From Paenibacillus sp. GP183 (GTDB taxonomy: Bacteria > Bacillota > Bacilli > Paenibacillales > NBRC-103111), in the NCBI RefSeq assembly GCF_900104695.1, contig NZ_FNSW01000001.1, forward strand, positions 5,190,501 through 5,254,500: a stretch of DNA of 64,000 nt. The letters run 5' to 3'. Under the pieces are notes generated by a model. It saw nothing but the letters and a program-made list of their open reading frames with translations. It ran no database searches and was not told where the DNA came from. The translations under genes were made by a program, and so were the position numbers. This document shows positions 35,631 through 43,961 of the stretch, piece after piece. Each line of letters opens with the position of its first letter. Positions within the stretch are counted from its first letter, which is position 1.

Positions 35631-36308
35631 ATGACTTTAATCCATATCGAACATATTAGTAAATATTATTATTTGGGCGGGGAAACCATCAAAGCGTTAG
35701 ATGACATTTCCTTAGATATTGAACATGGTGAATTCGTGGCCATTATGGGCCAGTCTGGTTCTGGGAAATCAACTCTCATGAACATTATCGGTTGTTTGGA
35801 TGTTTCAGATAAAGGTGATTATAGCCTTGATTGTAAACCCATAAACTTACTTAAGGATTCTCAACTAGCTGAGATTCGCAACCAAAAAATTGGATTTGTC
35901 TTTCAAAGCTTCAACTTGCTTCCGCGACTAACGGCTTTCGAAAATGGAGAATTGCCGTTAATCTATCGGGGAATGACGAAAAAGGAAAGAGAGCCACTCG
36001 TTTTACAGGCACTGGAATCGGTGGACTTAATAGATCGTATGAAACACCTTCCTTCGGAATTATCCGGTGGGCAGCAGCAGCGTATCGCTATCGCCCGAGC
36101 TTTGGCAGGAGATCCGTCGATTATTCTTTCGGATGAACCTACAGGTGCGCTGGATTCGAAAACAGGTGTGGAGATTTTAGAGATATTGAAGAAATTAAAT
36201 GCACAAGGTCGAACGATCATTTTGATTACGCATGACATTTTGATTGCGAAACAGGCAAAGCGCATTATTCGTTTTCGAGATGGGCGAATGCAGGAGGATG
36301 TATCGTAG
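35631..36308 (+). CDS. ABC transporter ATP-binding protein (MacB/LolD type), orphan
   Basis: The 225-residue ATPase has all motifs: Walker A GQSGSGKST (about residues 36-44), Q-loop VFQSFNLLP, signature LSGGQQQRIAIARAL, Walker B IILSDEP and the H-loop THD. The spacing and N-terminal IEHISKYYYLGGETIKALDD are typical of MacB-like exporter ATPases, which drive peptide, antibiotic or lipoprotein extrusion with an FtsX-type permease. No permease gene follows; only a terminator does, so the partner is elsewhere or was lost. ATG 35631 follows GGAGGCGAAGC; the frame opens eight codons earlier. Confidence 0.9.
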   Translation: MTLIHIEHISKYYYLGGETIKALDDISLDIEHGEFVAIMGQSGSGKSTLMNIIGCLDVSDKGDYSLDCKPINLLKDSQLAEIRNQKIGFVFQSFNLLPRLTAFENGELPLIYRGMTKKEREPLVLQALESVDLIDRMKHLPSELSGGQQQRIAIARALAGDPSIILSDEPTGALDSKTGVEILEILKKLNAQGRTIILITHDILIAKQAKRIIRFRDGRMQEDVS

Positions 36309-36357
36309 TTATTGTAAGGTGAAGCGGTGATTTTCAAAAAAGGAACATAACGATCAG

Positions 36358-36398
36358 ACATACTCGATCAGTGTAGTACTTGATTGAGTATGTTTTTT
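36358..36398 (+). terminator. Rho-independent terminator
   Basis: CATACTCGATCA pairs with TTGATTGAGTATG, followed by TTTTTTTAT, ending the ABC ATPase unit. Confidence 0.9.
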
Positions 36399-36960
36399 TA
36401 TCTGATTTTTTGGGTCTGTCTAATCTTTTGTGTAAACTCTCTTAATGCTTCACCCCGAGGTTAGTGTCCAGACTTAGCCGCTGACGAATCTCCAATTGCA
36501 TGAGGCGGTTTCAAAAGATAACACCGATTAAACTCGATGTACCTATGATAAGGGTAAACATACGTTTGTTGGAACACTTCACTTCTGGTATTTAGCATTA
36601 TGTTGTCCACCGCTTACGTCCTCGGGATTTTGCTCCTGATTCACATGATGGGTTGGGCAGCCTGCGGGTTATATTATAACAGGGTGTTGTAACTATATCC
36701 GGATAACGAACGTTGATTGCTCTCCCCTTCACTCCGCTAACAGGCAGTATAACGCAACAGGAATTAGGAATTGACACTAATCATAAGGGAATATAGACGT
36801 GGTAAACAAGTTAAAAAGGTATAATATGGTCTCGATATGAATAGCTGGACTAATAAGGGTACCAAAACGCGGAATTCGTACGCTAAGTAATAAATAAATA
36901 TTATACATTTGGTGTTTCGAAAGAAAAATTATTAGATTGTTGCCGTAACGGCGAATCCGG
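36399..36960. other. Gene-free stretch with insertion-sequence scars
   Basis: GGGTCTGTCTAATCTTTTGT at about 36413 resembles the end of an IS256-type element (weak). CCGCTAACAGGCAGTATAAC near 36736-36755 resembles the right end of the interspersed hairpin repeat. No continuous gene is supported on either strand; only short frames occur. Confidence 0.4.
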
Positions 36961-36987
36961 ATGTTAGCCTACAAGGAGGTTTTTATC

Positions 36988-37443
36988 ATTCTGCAAGTAA
37001 AAGAGGCAAGTTCCGAGCACATCCCAGCGATGTGCCAGTTATTAAAGGAGTTGTTCAGCTTGGAAAAGGATTTCATCGAAGTCAATCACAACGAAAGACA
37101 AAAGGCCGGCTTGGAACTGATATTAAACCACCCAGAAAGCGGCCAACTTCTTGTTCTATTGAATCATGAGTACGTCATTGGCATGGCGAACATGCTGTTC
37201 ACCATTAGTACAGCCGAGGGCGGAAGAGCAATCATTCTTGAGGATTATATCTTGTCCGAATCAGAGAGGGGAAAAGGGAACGGTTCGTTCTTTATGCAGG
37301 AAATCATCAAGTTCGCCCGAAATAAAGGCATTTTACGAATATCGTTACTAGTCGATGCCGACAACGGAGCCGCGCAGAAATTTTATGAGGGTGCAGGTTA
37401 TCAATTCTCCAATATGAAGTGTATGCGTTTAAATTTGTCTTAG
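36988..37443 (+). CDS. GNAT-family N-acetyltransferase
   Basis: The product has the GNAT layout: a first strand VKEASSEHIPAMCQLLKELF, YVIGMANMLFTIS, the acetyl-CoA loop SESERGKGNGSFFMQEIIKF (about residues 90-110) and ADNGAAQKFYEGAGYQF. The acceptor is unknown. The start is uncertain. ACAAGGAGG points to ATT 36988 (eight bases) or CTG 36991; the upstream ATG 36961 has no good ribosome binding site and would add nine residues. A non-standard ATT start or a mutated ATG is possible. It stands alone. Confidence 0.75.
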   Translation: MLQVKEASSEHIPAMCQLLKELFSLEKDFIEVNHNERQKAGLELILNHPESGQLLVLLNHEYVIGMANMLFTISTAEGGRAIILEDYILSESERGKGNGSFFMQEIIKFARNKGILRISLLVDADNGAAQKFYEGAGYQFSNMKCMRLNLS

Positions 37444-37522
37444 TGGCTGACTGAATACGGGGTTTATACCCTAGTCGCGATAGTGAAGAAACTGAAATCA
37501 CTGTATTCATTCATTTTAATGT

Positions 37523-38140
37523 GTGTCTCCTTGGGAAGAAGGGTCGATTAATAAGCTCGGTATGAAACTCTTTGAAAGAGGCAATTTTGTTATCCATGGT
37601 TTAGACATTCGGAAGGTTGCAAAAACCTATCTGATTGATCTATCGATGAAAACCGGCCAAACAACCAATCTAGTCATTCTAGATGGCAGAGAGGGCGTAT
37701 ATATTGATAAAGTGGAAGGTTCGCAAGCGACTATACTGTACTCCCGGATTGGTAGAAGAATTCCCGTTTACTGTAGTGCAGTGGGCAAAGTTCTTGTAGC
37801 CTTTAAGAACAGAGAAGAACTGGAAAAGTTGCTGCAGGGTCATATTTATAAAGCTCATACCCCGAAAACCATCACAAATGAGCGGGATTTCTTAGTTGAG
37901 CTTGAACAAGTTAGTACTCTTGGGTATGCCATAGATAATCAAGAGAATGAAGCTGGCGTTCGCTGTATAGCTGTACCCATATATGATCATACGGGGCAAG
38001 TCGTTGCAGCTGTAAGTATGTCTACCCTTGTTACTCGAATTAATGATGAAGAACTGGCAAGATTTACAGAGATGTTAAGGCAGGAAGCGATTGAAATGTC
38101 TCAGAAGATGGGCTATGGGATTCCTTTTCTGCAAAGATAA
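37523..38140 (+). pseudogene. IclR-family regulator lacking its DNA-binding domain
   Basis: The 205-residue frame begins just where the effector-binding domain of IclR proteins does (INKLGMKLFERGNFVIHGLD), and continues with the conserved LVILDGREGVYIDKVEG, PVYCSAVGKVLVAF and the C-terminal NEAGVRCIAVPIYDHTGQVV. A complete IclR protein has another 70 residues with a winged helix-turn-helix in front; none is present upstream in any frame. It therefore cannot bind DNA as is. Its position just before the sugar-acid genes suggests it once controlled them. No ribosome binding site precedes the GTG. Confidence 0.7.
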
Positions 38141-38262
38141 TGTCATTGGAAAATGGATGCGTTAGGAGAGTCTCTTCTTCAAAAAGATTCTTCTGAAAAC
38201 TCACTCTGATCATAGAACGTAGTTTTATAATGTAAAACAAAATAAAAAACGGAGGTTTCATT

Positions 38263-39162
38263 ATGCGTATTATTCGATTTTTAAGCGAAGGTGCTGTTCC
38301 TACACTGGCAGCTTTAACAGATGGTTCCAAGATCTATGTTTTACCACAGCAGGATTTTATGGAGTTGGTTCATCATGCTGAGGAGCAAGGGACTACTACC
38401 TTGGCTTTAGTAGAAGGCATGATCGCAACATCCAATCCACTCGATAGAACAATAGGAGACCTGTCCTTACTTGTGCCGATTGTCGCACCTGAAGTTTGGG
38501 CAGCTGGTGTAACCTATGAAAAAAGCAGGGATGCTAGAAACTATGAAGCAACAGGTGGTAAGCTAGATGCCTCAACCTTCTATGATAAGGTTTACGATGC
38601 AGAGCGTCCAGAGATTTTCTTTAAATCGACAGCGGCAAGGACGGTTGGTCCGGATCAGGATGTATATTTGCGTACGGATTCCAACTGGCAGATTCCGGAG
38701 CCGGAGCTTGGCCTTGTCATTAGTAAAAGCGGAAAAATTGTTGGCTACACCATTGGGAACGATATGAGCTGCCGCGATATTGAAGGAGAGAATCCACTAT
38801 ATCTCCCTCAAGCCAAAATGTGGAAACATTCTTGTTCCATAGGTCCTGCTATTCGATTAGCGGATACAGTAGATGACCCTTACAAATTCCAAATTACTTG
38901 CCGTATTTATCGCAATGAAGAAAAGATAGTGGAAGGCACTGCGAGTACAGGACAATTAAAAAGGAAGTTGGATGAGCTCGTTTCTTATCTTACGCTGAAT
39001 AATGAAATCTTCGATGGTACCGTTCTATTAACAGGAACTTGTATCGTTCCGTCCAATGAGTTTACTCTGCTGGACGGCGATCGAATTGAAATTGAGATTT
39101 CGGATATTGGAGTGTTGAATAATCCGGTTAAACTACATGCCAATAAAATAGCGGTTTCTTAA
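38263..39162 (+). CDS. Fumarylacetoacetate hydrolase-family enzyme (likely 2-keto-3-deoxy sugar acid dehydratase or hydrolase)
   Basis: The 299-residue protein has the FAH fold with its metal ligands: Glu in PEPELGLVIS and Asp/Glu in NDMSCRDIEGENPLYLPQAK, followed by the SIGPAI strand. Members with the VWAAGVTYEKSR N-terminal signature act on sugar acid intermediates, such as 2-keto-3-deoxypentonate dehydratase (giving 2-oxoglutarate semialdehyde) or diketo-deoxyfuconate hydrolase. The next gene is a semialdehyde dehydrogenase, which favours the dehydratase reading (inference). AAACGGAGG lies eight bases before the ATG. It is the first intact gene of a three-gene run. Confidence 0.85.
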   Translation: MRIIRFLSEGAVPTLAALTDGSKIYVLPQQDFMELVHHAEEQGTTTLALVEGMIATSNPLDRTIGDLSLLVPIVAPEVWAAGVTYEKSRDARNYEATGGKLDASTFYDKVYDAERPEIFFKSTAARTVGPDQDVYLRTDSNWQIPEPELGLVISKSGKIVGYTIGNDMSCRDIEGENPLYLPQAKMWKHSCSIGPAIRLADTVDDPYKFQITCRIYRNEEKIVEGTASTGQLKRKLDELVSYLTLNNEIFDGTVLLTGTCIVPSNEFTLLDGDRIEIEISDIGVLNNPVKLHANKIAVS

Positions 39163-39262
39163 ACACGTGGGCACTCCAACTGGCTCGCCAATTGCACCGG
39201 TAATTTTGGCGGATTGGTCCGACGTTTTAAGAAAATGATCATAAAAATAAAAGAATGGGTGG

Positions 39263-40738
39263 ATGAAAAAGATGACTGTAATAACGGAACCAAAAACATA
39301 TCTTAACTATATTAATGGAGAATGGTTACAAGCATCTACGGATCAGGTAGACGCCAGTATCAATCCCGGGAATAAATATGAAATTGTCGGATACGTACAG
39401 AAATCAGGTAAGGAAGATCTGGATCATGCGGTTGCAGCCGCAAAAAAGGCCCAGGTTCAATGGAAACAACTTTCTGGAGCGGCTAGAGGGGAGTATCTTT
39501 ATAAAATCGCTAATGTGGTGGAAAAGCATATCGATGAAATTGCGGAAACCATGACCAAAGAAATGGGGAAAACCTTTCCTGAAGCGAAGGGTGAAACCGT
39601 CCGCGGCGTGGCCATTCTCCGATATTATGCAGGAGAAGGAATGCGTAAGATAGGAGATGTTATTCCTTCTTCCGACAGTGAAGCGCTTATGTTTACTACC
39701 CGTACTCCGCTAGGGGTGATTGGCGTGATTACTCCATGGAATTTCCCGGTTGCCATTCCCATTTGGAAATTGGCACCAGCCCTGATCTATGGGAATACCG
39801 TCGTATTGAAGCCTGCTCAAGAAACGGCTGTCACTGCTGCTAAAGTTGTGGAATGTATGCATGAAGCTGGACTTCCAGCAGGGGTTGTCAACCTGGTAAC
39901 AGGGAATGGATCGGTGATCGGTCAAGGAATTATTGATCATCCGGGTATCAACGGAATTACATTCACAGGCTCCGATACGGTAGGTAAGTTAGTTGGCCAG
40001 GGGGCTCTTGCCCGTGGGGCTAAGTACCAACTTGAGATGGGAGGGAAGAATCCTGTCATTGTGGCAGCAGATGCTGATCTTGATTTAGCGGTTGATGCAA
40101 CAATCAGCGGAGGCCTTCGTTCTACCGGTCAGAAATGTACGGCAACAAGCCGTGTGATTGTACAGAGTGCGGTATATGATGCATTTAAAGAAAAACTACT
40201 GGCTAAAGTGAAGGGATTAAAAGTTGGTTATGGAATGCATGAGGAAACATGGATGGGACCCTGTGCGAGTGAAAGTCAATTTAATACAGTTCTTTCTTAT
40301 ATCCAAAAGGGCCTTGAAGAAGGGGCAACCATTCTCTATGGCGGAAATAGACTTGAAAGCGAAGGTTTGGAACACGGGTTTTATATTGAACCTACCCTCT
40401 TTGATAATGTGAATACAAACATGACCATTGCTCAAGAAGAGATTTTTGGCCCTGTTCTTGCTTTGCTCAAAGTAGATACCTTTGAGGAGGCTTTGCATGT
40501 AGCAAACGATGTCCAATATGGATTGAGCGCTTCCATTTTCACAGGAAATATTGGGAATATGCTTACCTTTATTAACAATATGGATGCAGGACTTGTACGT
40601 GTTAATGCCGAATCGGCGGGAGTCGAATTACAAGCCCCATTTGGCGGGATGAAACAGTCCAGCTCTCATTCTCGCGAGCAAGGGCAAGCGGCAATTGAAT
40701 TCTTTACATCCATCAAAACTGTATTTATAAAAGCATAA
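39263..40738 (+). CDS. Aldehyde dehydrogenase, likely 2-oxoglutarate semialdehyde dehydrogenase
   Basis: The 491-residue NAD(P)-dependent dehydrogenase has the catalytic Glu in LEMGGKNP and catalytic Cys in GQKCTATSR, with [17 protein letters not shown] for cofactor binding and the ending [10 protein letters not shown]. The sequence style ([20 protein letters not shown]) resembles the B. subtilis YcbD-type enzyme that oxidises 2-oxoglutarate semialdehyde in glucarate or pentose breakdown. It follows the FAH-family gene by 100 bases. Either ATG 39263 or ATG 39272 could be the start, since GGGTGG lies nearest the second. The substrate is inference from context. Confidence 0.9.
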   Translation: MKKMTVITEPKTYLNYINGEWLQASTDQVDASINPGNKYEIVGYVQKSGKEDLDHAVAAAKKAQVQWKQLSGAARGEYLYKIANVVEKHIDEIAETMTKEMGKTFPEAKGETVRGVAILRYYAGEGMRKIGDVIPSSDSEALMFTTRTPLGVIGVITPWNFPVAIPIWKLAPALIYGNTVVLKPAQETAVTAAKVVECMHEAGLPAGVVNLVTGNGSVIGQGIIDHPGINGITFTGSDTVGKLVGQGALARGAKYQLEMGGKNPVIVAADADLDLAVDATISGGLRSTGQKCTATSRVIVQSAVYDAFKEKLLAKVKGLKVGYGMHEETWMGPCASESQFNTVLSYIQKGLEEGATILYGGNRLESEGLEHGFYIEPTLFDNVNTNMTIAQEEIFGPVLALLKVDTFEEALHVANDVQYGLSASIFTGNIGNMLTFINNMDAGLVRVNAESAGVELQAPFGGMKQSSSHSREQGQAAIEFFTSIKTVFIKA

Positions 40739-40784
40739 ATGGATTATTTAGAAGGAATCCATAGTGAAATGGGAGGGATAACCG

Positions 40785-41798
40785 ATGAATTACCGTTTAG
40801 TTGGCAGGACAGGACTAAAAGTCAGCGAACTGTGTCTCGGAACGATGACATTCGGTGCTGCGGCGGACCGCGAAGAAAGCTGCCGCATTATGGATCGCTT
40901 TACGGAAGTGGGTGGTAATTTTCTGGATACCGCCAACGTATATTCGACGGGTGTATCGGAAGAAATCGTCGGCCATTGGCTGAAACAAAAGAAGAGAGAC
41001 GACTTCGTCATCGCCACCAAGGTTCGCTTTCCGATGGGAGATGGACCCAACGAAGCGGGCCTTAGCCGCAAACATATTTTCACATCGGTGGAAGACAGCT
41101 TGCGCCGACTCGGTACCGATTATATCGACTTGTACCAGGTGCATGCCTGGGACGCGTTGACTCCAATTGAAGAAACGCTTAGCGCGCTGAATGATCTGGT
41201 GCGCAAAGGGGTAGTCCGTTATATCGGGGCAAGCAATTTCAAGGCATGGCAGCTGCAAAAAGCGATTTATTTAGCCCGCCAACATGGTTGGGAATCTTTC
41301 GTTTGCCTGCAGCCGCAGTACAGCCTGCTGTGTCGCGCAACCGAGTACGAACTGCTGCCTTTATGCGAGCACGAGGGTGTCGGAGTTATTCCGTGGAGCC
41401 CGCTGCGCGGAGGTTTGTTAAGCGGCAAATTCAAAAGTGGAGAAAAACCCGAGGAGAATACGCGGGTGGGCGCGAACAAGGAAGTATGGGAACGGAACAA
41501 CAATGAATTTACCTGGAATATTATACATGTATTGAACGAAATCGCCAAAGAAACGGATAAATCGGCCGCACAAGTCGCTCTGAACTGGGTGCTGAGCCGC
41601 CGCGTGATTACGGCTCCGATCATAGGGGCGCGGAATGTGGCGCAATTGAACGATAATTTAGGCGCCAGCGGATGGTCGTTGACAGAAGAACAGGTCCGTC
41701 GTTTGAACGAGGTAAGTGAGTTGCCGGTTAGCTATCCTTACGACCTCGCCGCGGAGACCCAACAACGTAGGGGCAGAGATCCCAAAGAGCTGAAATAA
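40785..41798 (+). CDS. Aldo/keto reductase
   Basis: The 337-residue TIM-barrel NADPH oxidoreductase carries the family tetrad: Asp in [11 protein letters not shown], Tyr in the same segment, Lys in VIATKVRF and the His in YQVHAWD. It has the expected [14 protein letters not shown] for NADP binding. Its position after the aldehyde dehydrogenase (47 bases) suggests it processes a sugar at the start of the same pathway. GGGAGGGAT precedes the ATG. A strong terminator follows, so it ends the transcription unit. Confidence 0.9.
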   Translation: MNYRLVGRTGLKVSELCLGTMTFGAAADREESCRIMDRFTEVGGNFLDTANVYSTGVSEEIVGHWLKQKKRDDFVIATKVRFPMGDGPNEAGLSRKHIFTSVEDSLRRLGTDYIDLYQVHAWDALTPIEETLSALNDLVRKGVVRYIGASNFKAWQLQKAIYLARQHGWESFVCLQPQYSLLCRATEYELLPLCEHEGVGVIPWSPLRGGLLSGKFKSGEKPEENTRVGANKEVWERNNNEFTWNIIHVLNEIAKETDKSAAQVALNWVLSRRVITAPIIGARNVAQLNDNLGASGWSLTEEQVRRLNEVSELPVSYPYDLAAETQQRRGRDPKELK

Positions 41799-41833
41799 CG
41801 GCAGGGGAAAAGGATCGAAAGTTATGTATAAAA

Positions 41834-41873
41834 CAAAAAAAGGATTTTCCTGCTCTTCGGAAAATCCTTTTTT
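41834..41873 (+). terminator. Rho-independent terminator of the sugar-acid unit
   Basis: AAAAAAGGATTTTCC and GGAAAATCCTTTTTT form a near-perfect stem around a short loop, with A-run and T-run on either side, so it can work in both directions. Confidence 0.9.
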
Positions 41874-41994
41874 ATAACGATTATCATGTTTTTTGTTACT
41901 GCTCACACTGAACATTGCTCGTCTCTTTTTAAAATAATCAGCATATTTTAAACCTACTTTTTATAAGGAAGTTTGAAATTATGATTATTAACTT

Positions 41995-43470
41995 AATCAC
42001 TTTAATGTTGCGAATTCGCTCTCAAAGAACGAAAATGAGCAGACCTATAGCAGGAGTCAGGTAACAGCAGTTCAGGCAGGTATCTTGAGATGCTTAAGGA
42101 TGTCGAATAACGGTTTCTTCTCCAGGGCTTGCTGATACACATAAACGATGATCTGCCCGAAAAACTCTTGCCGAATTCGATACACCACATCTCCAAGCGT
42201 GAGATGAATGTCGTTCTTCATCCAGTCCTGTCGCTGTGATTCTAAAAAGTTCTGCGTCAGAAACTGGATCGCCCAAAATCGCTGAATGCCTTCAAATGAG
42301 AGCAACTGATATTGGTCAAAACCTAGCAGTTCTTTGAAATAGCGATAGCCGGTTTCGATATTCCAGCGCACGTGATAATAGCGTTGGATCGTAACGAGAT
42401 CCAAGCTTAAATCCGTGCACAGAAGACAAACCTGAGGTTTGCTCGAATCGGCGTATTCATCTTTCCAAGACAGCAATGCTTTGACATTTTCCATTTCGCT
42501 TAACGGACCTTCATATTCATAAATCCAGTACGTTCCCTGACTTTCCACCGTAACGGAGCGTAGGTCAGACTTGCGAAGGTACTGGGCAGCGAAATCAGCC
42601 ATAGAAATTGTTACACCGCTGACGCAGATAAGCCGGTTCGTCTTTACAGCGGCGATGACATGAAATCCCTTGCGATTGCAGGCATTAATAACCTTTTCAC
42701 TGGTATACCAGCTGTCCATGAGAACGTAAGCCTGCTCATCCTGTGTAGCTGGGAATGCTTCGATCATTTCAAGGGCAAGATCGTTCTTACTTTTGAATGA
42801 CAGGCGATGTTCATCGCAATACTCTTCACGGTAATAAGGGCGGAAATCCCAGGCATAGGAATTGCCCTCGCTTACCACGTGAGAAGTGACAACGCAATGA
42901 CACCAGACTGACTTTCCAGATTCGTGTGAGTATTGAAAGCTGAGAGCCTCCATTTTCTTCGTCGAGGTTTCCTTCTTACAGCAAGTGTCATCCACGATGA
43001 AGAATACAAGACGCCTTGCATCACCATTCTTCAAGCGCTTTGCCCGGATTTTCTCTATGACGAATTGCATACGCCTGCGCTGCATGCGATTGACGCACCA
43101 AGGTGCATGATTCAGAAAGTGGGTGACGCTGCTCAGGTGACAATCTTGTCTTGCAGCGTTTCGGATCTGCGTAATGTTCTTGCGTCCGGCACAAAGAATG
43201 ATGCCATGAACGAGCGTAAACAAGTGATTCCGTTGGGGTTTAGAAAACTCCAATTTGAGAGCTAAAATGAACTTGACGATAGGCAAGTAGAGGGATACCA
43301 TGGTAGTGGGACATCTCCTTTTTCTGGAAATTGTGGCGTCGTAACCAACAATTTCTTCTTTAAGGTCAGATGTCCTCCTTCCATTTAATCATTCGACGAA
43401 GCTTCTAAAATCCTGCCTTTAAATGGGATTTGTCGACAACAAGATTTTTGCAACACTCAAGTTAATCATT
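41995..43470 (-). mobile_element. IS4-superfamily insertion element (approximate borders)
   Basis: A single intact transposase gene occupies most of this unit. Short imperfect inverted ends can be suggested (AATCACTTTAATGTTGC at about 41996 and GCAACACTCAAGTTAATCATT ending near 43470), but the borders are not precise. It separates the FAH/dehydrogenase genes from the UxaA-type gene, and may have split one operon. Confidence 0.65.
42072..43301 (-). CDS. IS4/IS701-type DDE transposase
   Basis: The 409-residue protein shows the DDE triad of the IS4 superfamily: Asp in FFIVDDTCCKKE (about residue 103), Asp in YVLMDSWYTSEKV (about residue 195), and a C-terminal Glu in RWNIETGYRYFKELLGFDQY, the Y-x2-R-x3-E-x6-K pattern. 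The frame is intact and unusually well conserved, so the element may still be active. Genus-level naming within the superfamily (IS701-like) is tentative. The minus-strand orientation is opposite to the neighbouring catabolic genes. Confidence 0.85.
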   Translation of the reverse strand: MVSLYLPIVKFILALKLEFSKPQRNHLFTLVHGIILCAGRKNITQIRNAARQDCHLSSVTHFLNHAPWCVNRMQRRRMQFVIEKIRAKRLKNGDARRLVFFIVDDTCCKKETSTKKMEALSFQYSHESGKSVWCHCVVTSHVVSEGNSYAWDFRPYYREEYCDEHRLSFKSKNDLALEMIEAFPATQDEQAYVLMDSWYTSEKVINACNRKGFHVIAAVKTNRLICVSGVTISMADFAAQYLRKSDLRSVTVESQGTYWIYEYEGPLSEMENVKALLSWKDEYADSSKPQVCLLCTDLSLDLVTIQRYYHVRWNIETGYRYFKELLGFDQYQLLSFEGIQRFWAIQFLTQNFLESQRQDWMKNDIHLTLGDVVYRIRQEFFGQIIVYVYQQALEKKPLFDILKHLKIPA

Positions 43471-43506
43471 CCTGTAAGGCTTAAGAAATGGCCTTCGTCA
43501 AAAAAT

Positions 43507-43569
43507 GAGCGCCTAGGTATGATGAATTTATCCACGGGTTCGAAACCCAAAACCATCAAGGAGGCGCTC
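43507..43569 (+). ncRNA. Structured 5' end of an IS110-type element
   Basis: GAGCGCCT and AGGCGCTC pair over 47 bases, enclosing a GGGTTCGAAACCC hairpin. It lies directly before an IS110 transposase start, where IS110 elements encode a bridge RNA that guides insertion. Its identity as bridge RNA is inference. Confidence 0.35.
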
Positions 43570-43574
43570 TTATT

Positions 43575-43678
43575 ATGAAGTTTAAGACAAAATCAACGTA
43601 TTGAACGAATTTCCACCTCTCATCTTGTAGTTGGTATCGACATGGCGAAGGAAATTCAATTCATATAGCACAGGCCAC
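43575..43678 (+). pseudogene. IS110-family transposase, N-terminal fragment
   Basis: After AAGGAGGCGCTC and an ATG, the frame gives a basic segment (QNQRIERISTSHLVVGIDMA then KEI) that matches the start of IS110 transposases, whose first Asp lies in the GIDMAK motif. One base is slipped near 43590, and a TAG follows at 43676. Nothing further is recognisable before the UxaA-type gene at 43962. The C-terminal fragment at 19826 could come from a related copy. Confidence 0.6.
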
Positions 43679-43961
43679 TAACTTTATCTTTATTTTTGTG
43701 CTTATCTATAGGATAATTTTGAATTTGCAGTTGACCCCTAACACTGACACAAAGAACCTTCCCATGTGCTGCAAATATCAATCCAATTACCTCAATTTAT
43801 GATACAATATGTGCATGAACTCGTGCTGAAGCCAGACTTCGTTTTCGACTTTCTGTAATCTGTCAGACCTCGATAGGTGATCAGCAAGCACTTCAAGGAT
43901 CATCGCGGCTACGGATTTATATTTAACTCAAGCGAAATCTTAAATAAGGAGTTTGAAATCT

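Noticed and set aside
42933-43265. Plus-strand frame of 110 codons opposite the IS4-type transposase
   Set aside because: It is the reverse shadow of a well supported transposase with intact motifs.
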